Shown here piece by piece: positions 53,777-64,000 of a DNA stretch of 64,000 nucleotides. The DNA is from Chara braunii (lineage: Eukaryota > Streptophyta > Charophyceae > Charales > Characeae): NCBI GenBank assembly GCA_003427395.1, contig BFEA01000022.1:2881541-2945540 (forward strand). Direction: 5' to 3'. The translations under genes and the position numbers were made by a program. Every line of letters starts with the position of its first letter. Position 1 is the first letter of the stretch. The notes under the pieces were generated by a model. The model saw nothing but the letters and a program-made list of their open reading frames with translations. It made no database searches and had not been told where the DNA came from.

Positions 53777-55406
53777 TGCAATAACCCATGCAATATGTCT
53801 CGTGGAACTGAGGGCCATCAGAGGCCTACATGGCCGTCCTCAGCCCAGGCCAAATACGGGCAGAAAAGGCCCCTCACGATTTCAGGGCCTGGGCGTGTGA
53901 CAGTTGACCGAACGGTCCACCCAACAGTCAAAGTCCAAAGGTACCTAGCCTAGGCCGCAGGTCAAGCACACACAATTGTTTGTATGCAGGTACCCAGACA
54001 GTATCAGGTCCAAGGGAGAAGTCTGTAACTGAACAATCTGGGCCTTGAGATGTGAGTCAATCTGGACGACTGGGGACAAGGCACCCGAGGCCAGACAGCC
54101 TCGACGACTGCTACATAAGGCTGGCCTCAAGCAAGTCCAGCATTCAGTCTGGCTATGCTGGTTCGACGCTGGCTCTTTTTTGACGTGGCGCTGCCTCTGG
54201 TGTATGTGGCGCTACTGCTGGTCTACGTGGCATGCTGATGTGGCGCTGCCTCTAGTATATGTGGCGCTGCCTCTGGTCAACGTGGCATGCTGATGTGGCG
54301 CTGCCTGGTCTACATGGCATGCTGATGTGGCGCTGCCTTTGGTGTATGTGGCGCTACTGCTGGTCTACGTGGCGGGCTGACGTGGCGCTGCTTCTGGTGT
54401 ATGTGGCGGTACTGCCGGTCTACGTGGCATGCTGATGTGGCGCTGCCTCTGGTCAACATGGCATGCTGATGTGGCGCTGCCTCTAGTATATGTAGCGCGG
54501 CTTCCGGTTTACGTGGCGCTGCTATTGGTCTTCATTGATGATGTGGCATTGCCACCTGTCTTGATTGCTGATGTGGCATTGTCCACGCTGTCTACATGAG
54601 GTGATTGGTTGCGAAGAAGAGGAAGATCGGGACTGTGGAGAGATCGTGGATACTTACCTGATTGTCTTCATGTTGACGGCACCGCTCGCTGATGAACTGC
54701 TACCGCCTCGGCCAGTACCACCGCGTCAGACCGACCTTCGATTCTGAACACCGCCGCTGCATACACGCCTTCCGTGCAGAAAAAGTGCGCGAGCCACCGA
54801 AGATCTGGACTGAGGCGGGGATGATGGATCTGCCGGATCGTCAATCGATCACGGGGCGCAAGCGCTGCTTCGCTGAGGGCTCTTTCCTCCAAAAAACTCA
54901 TGGCGATGGCGACGGGGAGGCAGAGAGGGAGCAAGAGGAAGAGGGAGATGTCGGAGAGGCAGAGTCNTCGTCGTCGACTTCCTCAAAGAGAGAGAGAGAG
55001 AGGGCAGGAGACGGAGCAGAGGGGAGGAGGCGAAGATAGGACACGTGGCGTGTGATTGGACGAGCCGATCGACTGCCAGAGACCTCGGGGGCGAGACGCA
55101 CGGTGTCCACGCCGTTAGGCCCGAGCTCGATCACTGATTAGATGTGCCATGTGGCACATTGAGGTTACTTTGGATACTTGTTCAGACTATTGATTATTGA
55201 GGTGGTAGTCGAGGAGGGAGCCCGAAGCAGGAGTAGGCATTATACTTTCCTCTCCTTTGTCTAATATCCCTCTCTCCTCGTTTGTGTATGATCACCTCAT
55301 CTCATTCTGTCTGGTTACGATTTTGACTATTGGTATTCATCAGCTGGTTGACATTCATCTGGGCTTGCATTGTTGACAACTGTGTTCACGATCTGGGTTC
55401 ATTGCA
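53777..55406 (+). repeat. Element G LTR (related to element C, plus strand)
   Basis: It begins TGCAATAACCC and ends TTCATTGCA followed by a primer site. The ends and internal blocks (GCCTGGGCGTGTG, AGGTACC...CCCAGACA, CAGCTGGTTGACATTCATCT) match element C's LTR read on the opposite strand. It is longer because of a TGACGTGGCGCTGC-type array at 54178-54600. An N lies at 54967. Confidence 0.75.
54178..54600 (+). repeat. ACGTGGC-rich minisatellite in the LTR
   Basis: At least ten units of 20-60 bases each contain (T)GA(C/T)GTGGC or TACGTGGC next to GCTGCCTCTGGT. TGACGTGGC is the C/G hybrid box bound by plant bZIP factors. Whether it acts as an enhancer here is unknown. Confidence 0.75.
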
Positions 55407-56240
55407 ATTTGGTATCGGAGCAACTCTTCATCTCGATCATCTGTCAGCTGTCAGGTGCTGACGTGGCACCCAGGTAAGTGGGAGATGCCGCATGTGCAAT
55501 ATGAACTCTCTTTGGAAGTGTTTGCGTGCCTCTATCTTGACTCGGTTCATACCCCTCTTCTTCTTTCCCATCCCTCTCACCGTCTTTGTTGATGAAGAGA
55601 GAGTGGAATTGAAAACCCGTGGACAGATTGACGGAAGGAGACAGACTTTGTTGGGTCTCCTTCGTCAGCAGCTTGGCGAGATACATGGTGCCGGTCCAGA
55701 GGCTGAACATCATGTTCACGGACAGGTCAATCTGCGTGATGCAGAAGGAGACATGCAGGCCGCTGAAACTGCTGTTCAGATGATGGAGACAGGCCAGAGG
55801 GTGACTTGCTCCTGTTTCGGCATCCCGTACGATTCGGGGACCAGTCTGGCACCAGTTTTCAGCTGCTGTGCTCGTACTCAGTGTGACTTGCTCCTGTTTC
55901 GGCATTTGGAATCCAAGACTTCGACTTTGTGTCTTTGCCACTGTGTCTTCATCCGACCCTCGGTCGTGTCGAGTGAGTGAGTGTGTGTGTGTGCTCTCCC
56001 TCTCTCCCTCTCTCTCGCCTCCCCCTCGGCTCTTCCTGTTTTCCCTCAGCCTCGCACTCGTCACACTACTGAGCAAAGTGGGTCATGTCTTTTCCTTGGG
56101 GGTAGAATCCTGGTTCGGCCAGACGGCTCACTTCGCATGTGTGTTTAATAAGACTGAGGCCTGGACATTCCCTGTCATATGTTATCCCATTGCTTCCTCC
56201 AATGCCCCAGCTCATCAGCCAGCAGGTTTGCTCACGGGAT
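55407..56240 (+). other. Element G primer site and leader or gag remnant
   Basis: TGGTATCGGAGC at 55410-55421 is the primer site. The following 800 bases contain a readable but unrecognised stretch (about 55590-55830, Glu/Gln/Arg-rich, possibly a gag N-terminus) and a repeated GTGACTTGCTCCTGTTTCGG at 55801 and 55880. No pol or 3' LTR follows, so the element is truncated. The right edge is not defined. Confidence 0.5.
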
Positions 56241-58411
56241 AGCTAACGAGGTTTGAATATATTGGTAATACCACCAATTTCAAAGTTGCAGTTACTTCTC
56301 TGACACAGCATACGCTTGTTAGGGGCCACCATCCCAGTGTCCTGCCCAGAGGCTGTACTGCATATGTGGGTGCCCGGCAGCACTGGCTACCCACTCATGT
56401 CACACGACTTTCGAACTGGTTTTGCCGCATGGTGGTCTGGGCAATTGCTTACCCATATGCTAATTATGCGCACAGGTCCTCCACACAACCACAGACAACA
56501 GGCCACCACCCACTCCCTAACACCAATTTTGACCACAGCCAGCACTAGGGCTAAAGCTGCTTCGATATTGGATCTACCCATTTGGGTGGAATAAGGGCTG
56601 TTGTGGTGAAAATTCAAAACACACTTTGCAGATTCGAGCGGTTAGGATCGAGCTCGTACTAGTGAGCTATTCTTCTTTTGTGGTTGGAGTTTGTTGGTTG
56701 TTATTTGTTTATATACATGGCCTAATTGCTTGCCCTGCTTAAAAGCATGGGCTCTGTTTGATGAAGGAATGTCTGTGGGTGGCCACAATATTTTTCAGGG
56801 TGGGAAAGTATGTTTGGAGTTGTAGCCACAGTGTCTTCGCGAGGAGGCTCAGAGTGTTTGCTGTGCCTGTTATGTACCCGATGGGACTTCATTCCACAAT
56901 GAATTCACATGTTCCCCTACACGCATGCAACTGCAGAGTAGACTCGAAGGAGGCAAATCCACACAAAACCGGAGAGAGATATGCACAGCGGAAGCTTAAC
57001 AGACAAGAGAATTGAAAAACAAAATTCAATTCTTATTCATCCCTCTTCCTCCTCCAATCAATCAAGAATACTGAATTCCAAGAATCACAACCGCGTTGTC
57101 AACAACCCCGAACGACCAATATCAAATGTTCAACGAAGTAGCCACGAGTCTTCTTCTTCCTCCTCGCCACCTCATCACCCTGGCTATGGCTGCTATAGCA
57201 GCAGAACCCCCAAACTGTCACCACATGATAATCTGAACTAGCACCTTCGACAATTTACAGCGCCAGCTCAGCGCCCGCACGGGAGTGCGGCGCTGGAATC
57301 CTGATGAAGAAGCAGACAACCATGCAGGTGCTTGGACGAACATGAAGTTCCTCGTGAGGAGGAACAACAGTTATGGCTGTCAAGTAGAAAGATGGCAGCG
57401 CCCAAACCCAGCAACACAGTCTGGTGGAAACTCTCATGCAGCAATGCAGAACAGCAGCAGTGCCCTTCAACCTCGGTTCCAACTCCAGCTAGGGCTGGAC
57501 ATTGATGAAGAAGACAACCACGCCCAAAATAGTGCTGTAGCACTCGAACAATGGACGGGCTGAGTTTCCCCAGCAGAATTAAACGAGAAAAGACCCCACT
57601 CAATTCGTTGCCTAGCTATTTGTACACTCAGCCTAGACCTACGACCAACTCCCAGGGAAACAACCCAAGACTCATCTGTAACTAGATGGAAACAGGGGGA
57701 AAAGGGAACCCACACCTATGACAAGGCAAAAGGGAAAAGCTGAATGGCCTAAGACTACCAAACAGGGACTACTAGTGACAGATTCAGGATCAAGCCCAAG
57801 AAGGCTCAATACTAACAAACAAAACATACAGGTCACAGGTCACGAGATCGAGTCCCGCAGGCTCAAAACAAAGAAAACAGCAAGAAAACCAACACAACCT
57901 GCCTAACAGTTAGTGTACACCCACTATCAAAGAAAACAGCAAGAAAACCAACACAACCTGCCTAACAGTTAGTGCACACCCACTATTACCTGCAAGTTCT
58001 TTGCAGTGCGTGTCATTCCCATGAGCTGCTCCTTTGGATCACATGGAAGAAGCGGGGACTCCTAGGGTGTTTTAAGCAGTAGCGCTCCTGGTGTTGCATG
58101 AAGATTTTGTGGAGTTTGGTATGATTTATGGTGGCTTTGTGGACCGACACAGAGGGATCTCTTAGTTTTTTCAGACCATTTGCAGCATGGTCGGTGCTTT
58201 CTCGCTAGTGGATCCTTTTGTGTTGTGGTGCAACTAATTCTTGTGCTGGGGTCTATACACTCTAGGCGCCAGACAACAGAGTGAAAGGGAGGTTGTCTAG
58301 CCACTGAGTGATGGAGATGACGGTGACATGAGTGAGTTGTTTGAGATGAACCCTTGATCCCTTTTTAAAGTACAAGTGGACGCGCAGCAGGCTACGCCTG
58401 CGGCATAGCGT
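56241..58411. other. Noncoding; SINE body copy, possible solo LTR, 59-bp duplication
   Basis: 56541-56605 matches the SINE body at 945-1010. About 56965-57700 resembles a minus-strand LTR: its low end AGCGGAAGCTTAACAGAC recalls the low end of element E's LTR, but no partner was found. 57869-57986 is a 59-bp tandem duplication with one or two substitutions (AACCAACACAACCTGCCTAA in each). Nothing recognised in 57990-58411. Confidence 0.4.
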
Positions 58412-58516
<105 letters not shown>

Positions 58517-58564
58517 CGCGTTGACACCCTTGAGAAACTGATCGGCCCTTCGTAATTCAGGAAT

Positions 58565-58655
58565 TCGCTTCATCTAGTTCCATCTGGATTCAAACTCAGG
58601 TGTGTATTTCAACAGTTTGTGGGTGTAACAACTGAGCTAGGCCCGTCGGTAAGAG
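58565..58655 (-). repeat. tRNA-derived SINE head of a second type
   Basis: The minus strand reads GGGCCTAGCTCAGTTGTTAC (A-box region) and, about 35 bases later, GAGTTTGAATCC (B-box). The A-box differs from the Ser/Leu-like heads near 600 and 1200, so it derives from a different tRNA. The stems do not fold as a good tRNA. Confidence 0.45.
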
Positions 58656-58776
58656 GTGGAGAGTTCCATTCACAAAACTTCACAGTGAGGTCAAAAACAA
58701 TGTCGAACGCCCCCCTCGTCACCAGCAAGGGCACTGTGCGTACTATGCCATTAATGTAATCCTTCTGATTTCGCAG

Positions 58777-59790
58777 ACGTTGTTCGCTGGATACAAGAAG
58801 AGCACTGTGCCGTCTGCCCAGAGGATGACAGCGCTGCACCTGGTGTGAGCATAGAAGTCCTGACTATGGCATTTATGGGTAGGCGACTGCAATTTCAGCC
58901 TGCTCCGCAAAACCACGTGCCAGGCAGGGATTCAAATATTCGGGCATATATCTTATATCATCCAGGTCTTTTCAGTGCTCTTACCTTTGCAGATAATGCA
59001 TGGACCCTATGGGACAATGGTGGTAGGGTGCACACAATGGGAATTATTAACTCTTTCTATCACCAATTGTTGGAGGATCACTCAGTCTGGCTCGTCCATC
59101 AGGAACAGTGTGTTGATGAGCACTTGCAAGCACTGCACCCCCCGGAGAGCAATCCAGCTGATTCTACCACAAACAGTGAAAGGACCTCTCCACAGGATGA
59201 TGGCTGTGCCCTCCCGTTGTGTTGTCCCACAGGTGCAGTTCGGTTGCCATGTACACGACATAGCCTCTGCTCCAAACACTATGAAGGGATGGTCACTGCT
59301 AGCCTCCTGCACAAAAATTGTGGTCCCTTGTCCTGTGCTCATCCCCCCCAACCCCTGATTACTTGCCCAGCATGCCATTGTGGCCTTGATCTGCCATGCT
59401 TAAATAACTGTGCACGATAGCCTTCCATACTAATGAGATGTCAGCAACATGCCGTGTGTCATCAATGCTTCCGGGAAGCTGTCATAGAAAGTATGTGTCT
59501 TTACTGCATGGACTATCCCCGGTGCCATCACCTTCACATCCTCTCCTCTCATGTCCCACATGTGGTGTTGGTCATACACCTACGACAACCACTGACAGAT
59601 CTCCCTCTTTCTTGCCAGACGAACGGCGAACACAGCAGTCCGAGGAGGAAAATAGACTTCTATGTGAACCAACGGCAGAGCGATGTACTCATAGTGTATC
59701 ACCACCAGGGGGAGCTGTTGCGGTGTTACATACTCGTGAATGCATCAACGAGTATGGGGAAGAACCAAAGATCAACCAGTATAGGAAGAG
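58777..59790 (+). pseudogene. Tandem RING-like gene, copy 2
   Basis: An acceptor-like TTTCGCAG at 58769-58776 precedes a frame reading VVRWIQEEHCAVCPEDDSAA and open to TAG 59418-59420; the same frame continues to about 59550 and then shifts to the frame ending near 59810. About 110 residues without recognised domains are followed by CALPLCC, LPCTRHSLC (C-x2-H-x2-C), I-T-C-P-A-C, then L-P-C-L-N-N-C, MRCQQHAVCHQC, M-C-L-Y-C and L-S-C-P-T-C-G-V-G-H-T-P. The order and final G-H-[ST]-P match the region at 53102-53746, so the two are diverged paralogs with paired RING-like fingers. The TAG and frameshift suggest a pseudogene, or small introns not recognised here. Element E's LTR cuts off the 3' end. 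Confidence 0.6.
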
Positions 59791-59792
59791 CA

Positions 59793-60880
59793 TGTATGCA
59801 GCGGAAGTCTGATAAACGGACTGACTCACATAGACTGACTCACACAGATATCACTCCACGCATATACAATCGTGAGATGGTGGGGTCTGAGCCATGCATA
59901 GACGATGCTCAGGCCCCGTACACACATACACAGATGAAAGGTGGGAGGAGAGACGAACAAGGTGGGGGAGGTAGACAGCACCGAAGGTCACCGAGATAGA
60001 ATCCGATAGGTCACCGATATGGTAGTCCAAAATGTCATCAAACAAGATGAAAATGTCGAGGACAATAAGTCACCAATGTCGGAGATACAGAGTCCTAATG
60101 TAAACGGTGTCCGAACTGTGATGCCGCCGAGTATCAACCCCAACAATCTCCAAGTCTCGAATCCGGTAAGTACCACAGCCTCATACCACCGAAGTCCAAC
60201 ACTGATCTCTGTCCAACTAGTATAAGTCTCCAATCTGAAGAAAAAGAAGAAGAAGAAGAAGTCTGAAGAAAGAAGAGAAGAAGAAGTCTGAAGAAAGAAG
60301 AGGAAGAAGAAGAAAAGAGAGAGAGAGATGGCAGAGGGGCAGAAGGAGGTGAGGAGGAGGGAACGGGACCGTGGAGGGAGGAGAAGAGATCCTCGCCTCC
60401 TGGTACCTGCCCTGCTGCTGTCGAGGCGGCTATGGCCGCCGTGCTGCTGTTGGTCTCCTCGCTCGCTGCCGCCGCTGCGCTAGCTCGCGCTGCTGCTGCT
60501 GCCCTCCACTCCTGCGCTCAAAATAGCGCTGCTGCTGCCAACCGATACGCACCGGCATAATGCTGGTGGCTCGATGCCTCGAAGTGAGGCCGGACCAGTA
60601 CTAAGTACTGGTTCGAAGAAGACCGGCCTCAATGCTGCGAGGCCTCGGTTGGGTCTGAATCGTCCAGATTGACAATTCAGATCCAACCGGAGAGTGGCAG
60701 CCTCAAAGGCGCCGCCAGGCCCAAAACGAAAATGTCGTTTGGGCCTGGTCTGTCGGTCTGGTCCAAGTCGTGGCCTTTCGACCTGATAATCCCCCAAGGT
60801 CGGGCCTTTAGGCCCTAATGTGTCCCTCTAGCCCTAAGTCGGGTCCGGTAGGACCCGTGTGGCGTCGAAGATGTAACACA
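59793..60880 (-). repeat. Element E 3' LTR
   Basis: On the minus strand it begins TGTGTTACATCTTCGACGCC directly after AAGAGGGGGAG and is read to TGCATACA at 59793; this low end is inferred from the CA terminus and the drop-off of RING-like sequence. It includes a GAA-rich run (60238-60330) and the palindrome GGCGGCTATGGCCGCC (60425-60440). Confidence 0.6.
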
Positions 60881-60902
60881 CTCCCCCTCTTAAAAGACCG
60901 AG

Positions 60903-62790
60903 CTACCTGCGAGGGCGGAGTTGTCTGTCCGATACCGGGATGGGTCGGGCGGGACGAGCTGCTTCCTTGGCAAGGCGTCGCTTCTCATAGTCGGCGAAGA
61001 TAAGGGGTGCAGAAGTCTGCAGGTCTGCACTAGAGATCCACCGAGGGTCGTCAGGCGCACATTGTTTGAATGTGACTTTGAACTGCATTGGCTTGTTGCC
61101 ATACTTGCGGTGCGTGATGACTCGATCAACTTCCTGATGTCCGTCCATAGAAGGCGGATCCTGTGATCGATGGCCGGGGAACTCGTCGGCGGAAGGTGGC
61201 GTGTAGATGGCCAGCTTCGACGCGTGGAAGACCCGGTGCACTGTCAGGTGCGGAGGAATGTTGACCACAAAGGAAGGACCTGCGGGGTCGTCTCCAACGA
61301 CAGAAGTGACTTTCCATGGTCCAAACCATTTCGGAAGGAGTTTGCGTGAAACGTCTTGCTCGAGCGCAAATTCCTCGGAGAGGACCCAAACAAGGTCTCC
61401 CTCGCGGAAAGGACATGGAAGTCGACGTCGGTTAGCTTGCTGTTGCATGCGGATTTGAGCCTTTTGCATATTCGCGCGGGCTTTGATCAGCAAGTCCCGG
61501 TACTTCCGAACGGAAGCGGAAGAGCAAGGGACGTCTATGTTGGCGGCCTGTGGCAGAAGGAGATCAGCGAAGATCCGTGCTTTCTCTCCACCATGATGTA
61601 GCTCGAATGGTGTGACGCAGATCGCCGGGTGCACCGAAGTGTTATAGGCGAACTCGATGTCGGGAAGCCGGTCAACCCAATCTTTCTGGTTGGGACGGAT
61701 GAGCGTACGCAACATCATCTGAGCGGTTTGGTGTGCTCGCTCTGTCTGGCCATTCGTCTGCGGGTGCCGAGCCGAGCTCGGCTTCATTGTCGTACCGGAC
61801 TCAGCCATAAGGGAAGTCCAAAAAATCGACATGAAGCGAGTATCTCGGTCGCTCGCTATGTCTTCCGGAACACCCTGGTTGGTAATCCAACCGGTGTGCA
61901 AGAGTCGTGCGAGCTCAGGCGCTGCAGCATGATACTTGCAAGGACGGAAGCGAGCATACTTGCTCAAACGGTCAACGACCGTGAGAATACCGTTATGGTC
62001 ATGGCGATCACGGGGAAACGGGCCTGTTACGTCCATAGCAATGGAGAGGCGCGGTGCCCGAGGAATCGGCAATGGTTTCAGTTCGCCGAAGAGGACTCAA
62101 GATCGACCCTTGTTACGGTGGCAAACTACACATGACTCAATGTACCTCGTGACGTCATGAAGGACGTCGGGCCAGCGAAAACGCTGGCGGAGACGTGCTA
62201 ATGTGCGGTTCACGCCAAGGTGTGCCGAAAGTCGTGCATCGTGGAATTCGCCGGGAAGACGAGTCCGTAAGATGCGATCTTGGGGCACAACTAACAAGTC
62301 CTTTCCTCTCGTGTGAAGGAGAAGGAACNCGTCGGAAATCCGATAGTGGCTAGCCGGCNGGTGATCCGATGAAAGCTCCGCGTAAAGCGTAGAGTAAGTC
62401 GGATCGGACTTGTAGCCTTTGACGAAATGTGGCTGCAGATCGTCATCGAGGTCGAATGTCGTGGTCACAATGGCAAAAAAATCGGGCCGTCGTGAGAGGG
62501 CGTCCGCAACTCGATTGGCGGGACCGGGAATGTGGCACGGGTCAAAGTCGAACTGGTCGATGTAATACATCCATCGACCGATCGTGTTAGTGACCGTATC
62601 CTGCGTTTTATAAAAGATCAACGGATTGTTGTCCGTATTCCATTTAAAACGCCGACGGTCGAGAAGAAAGTGGCGCCATCGTTTGAGAACGGTAACGAAC
62701 GCGAGTAGCTCTTTCTTCCTAGCGTCGTCGAGAGTGTTGACGAAAAGCACCTTTTGGGAGAAATACTCGACCGGATGCCAACCGTCCTCG
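60903..62790 (-). pseudogene. Element E RNase H, integrase and chromodomain-like tail
   Basis: After a TAG at about 62796 that splits G-I-G-A-V-L-E from C-H-E-D-G-W, the frame covers RNase H (LDDARKKELLAFVTVLKRW, FKWNTDNNPL, VADALSRRPD), the integrase zinc region (GEFHDARLSAHLG, C-V-V-C) and, after a TGA near 62098, the core SIAMDVTGPF, DIASDRDTRFM, QTNGQTERAH. The C-terminal domain (GDLVWVLSEEFAL, LLPKWFGPW) and the chromodomain-like QEVDRVITHRKYGN / QFKVTFKQC / RWISSADLQ end at TAG 60903. Ns fall at 62329 and 62359. Apart from two stops it is whole, so the insertion is fairly young. Confidence 0.9.
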
Positions 62791-63964
62791 TGACACTATT
62801 CCAACACCGCACCAATACCGTATCCCGAAGCGTCCGTAATCACTTGGGTAGGAAGGGTGGGGTCGTACATACGGAGGGCAGGTGCGGCTTGCATCGCTGC
62901 CTTCAACGTAGTGAACGCGCCACGGGCTGCGTCGTCGAACTTGAAGGGCACCTTCGGGGACTGAAGTCTCGACAAAGGAGCGGCCACTTTCGAGTATGAC
63001 TCGACAAATCGCTGATAATATCCAGCTAAACCCATGAAAGAGCGTACATCCGTCGTGCAACGGGGTTCCGGCCAATCCACGATGGCTTGGATCTTGTCCG
63101 CTAAGGGACGAATGCCTTTCGGCGTGACAAAATGACCCAAGTACTCAAGCTCCTGCTTGGCGAACTTGCACTTGTCGAGATTCGCTTTGTACTTGGCCAG
63201 TCGCAAACGATCCAAAACAGTGCGAAGGTGTACGATGTGCTCGTCCAACGTCCTACTATAAACCAAAATGTCATCAAGGTTAATGAGGACGCTGCGATCG
63301 AGCAAGTCGTGAAACTCAGTCGTCATAGCGCTTGGAAAGTCGCGGGGGCATTGGTGAGGCCAAATGGCATGACAACCCACTCAAAATGCCCGTACTGCAT
63401 CTTGAACGCGGTCTTGTACCGATCTTGAGGCTGGATTTCAATCTGGTGGTAACCCGACTTCAAGTCCAACGTCGAGAAGTACGTCGCGCCGCCTAACCGC
63501 TCAAGGAGATCATCAATCCGAGGGAGAGGGCCGACGTTCTTTACGGTTTGTGCGTTAAGTTTGTGATAATCAATGCATAACCGTAGATCTTTGTCCTTCT
63601 TCCGGACGAAGAGAACAGGGGCACCGTATGGCGAGCAACTAGGGTAAATCCAGCCCTTGTCGAGAAGGTCATCGAGTTGTGCGCGAAGCACCTCGAGTTC
63701 CTCTTCGCTCATGCGGTAGATGCATCCACGTGGAGGGACGGCGCCAGCCTCGAGAGTGATCCCGTGACGTATGGGCTGATCCGGAACCGTTCCGGTGGGA
63801 GCCTCGACGACGTCTCCATACTCGTCCAAGAGGTGAGCGATGCGTGGGTCCGGCGGTGACCCGGCTGGTCCGTCCGACGAGGGGAGAGCATGCAAGAATA
63901 CAAGGCCCATCTCCTTGACGTCATTCCGAGCTATGGCGTCGCGAATTCTCGCAACGGAAACCAC
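62791..63964 (-). pseudogene. Element E reverse transcriptase
   Basis: The minus frame reads [66 protein letters not shown] and [11 protein letters not shown], then a one-base shift near 63335, MTTEFHDLL and SVLINLDDILVYSRT. The Y-x-D-D tyrosine is Asn, but both Asp remain. The thumb and connection (YLGHFVTPKGIRP, FMGLAGYYQRFV) and the RNase H start (VITDASGYGIGAVLE) follow without a stop. The beginning of the ORF, with the protease linker, runs to the window edge, where Ns occur. Confidence 0.9.
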
Positions 63965-64000
63965 GTGACAAGCAATCGAAGTGTGAGGNGTCGCNACCNT

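Larger units (their letters stand above)
59793..64000 (-). mobile_element. Element E, Ty3/gypsy, 3' half (runs off the window)
   Basis: A minus-strand element with 3' LTR (59793-60880), purine tract, and pol to the window edge. The pol protein is very close to element D's in RNase H, integrase and tail, and it supplies the reverse transcriptase that D lacks. Gag, protease and the 5' LTR lie beyond 64000. Confidence 0.88.

Overview
The window looks like nuclear DNA from a streptophyte (plant lineage) with a very repeat-rich genome and very long introns. A charophyte alga such as Chara is a reasonable guess, but that is inference. The support is: two exon pieces of a plant-type IIB P-type Ca2+-ATPase, GT/AG splice sites, several Ty3/gypsy chromovirus-like retrotransposons with initiator-tRNA-Met primer sites, a LINE, a U2 snRNA-like sequence, tRNA-derived SINE heads and long CT/GA microsatellites. 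There are no bacterial features. Scattered N bases, two N-flanked duplications and a Nextera mate-pair junction adapter show a draft short-read assembly, so some structure here may be assembly error.

Layout. 1-1621: intron sequence and the ATPase exon carrying the phosphorylation motif. 1622-52276: an inferred single 50.7 kb intron, phase 0 at both ends. It holds (a) gypsy element B (LTR split; gag 22256-23437); (b) gypsy element A (3833-20769), inserted in B's LTR; (c) a 7.7 kb element with 198-bp terminal inverted repeats, inserted in A's reverse transcriptase and then broken by an inversion; (d) noncoding DNA with a U2-like gene on the minus strand; (e) a minus-strand LINE (26540-about 33960); (f) gypsy element C on the minus strand (34996-50777), which contains a 452-bp TTAA MITE and gypsy element D (41757-49097, target duplication CTTCG); (g) a 3' LINE fragment. 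52277-52366: the next ATPase exon.

52367-64000: CT/CA microsatellites, a tandem-RING-like cysteine-rich coding region (53102-53746), an LTR with primer site of a C-related element (G, 53777-55406), unassigned intergenic DNA, a second diverged copy of the tandem-RING-like gene (58777-about 59790), and gypsy element E (minus strand, 59793 to the window end), a close relative of D that still has its reverse transcriptase.

No retroelement here has a fully intact coding region; all carry stops, frameshifts, deletions or catalytic changes. The most unusual signals are an array of about eleven hairpins with a shared TAAGTT loop and covarying stems (13750-14665), the inverted-repeat element with 4-bp target duplication, the paired RING-like family, and small dispersed palindromes centred on CATA.
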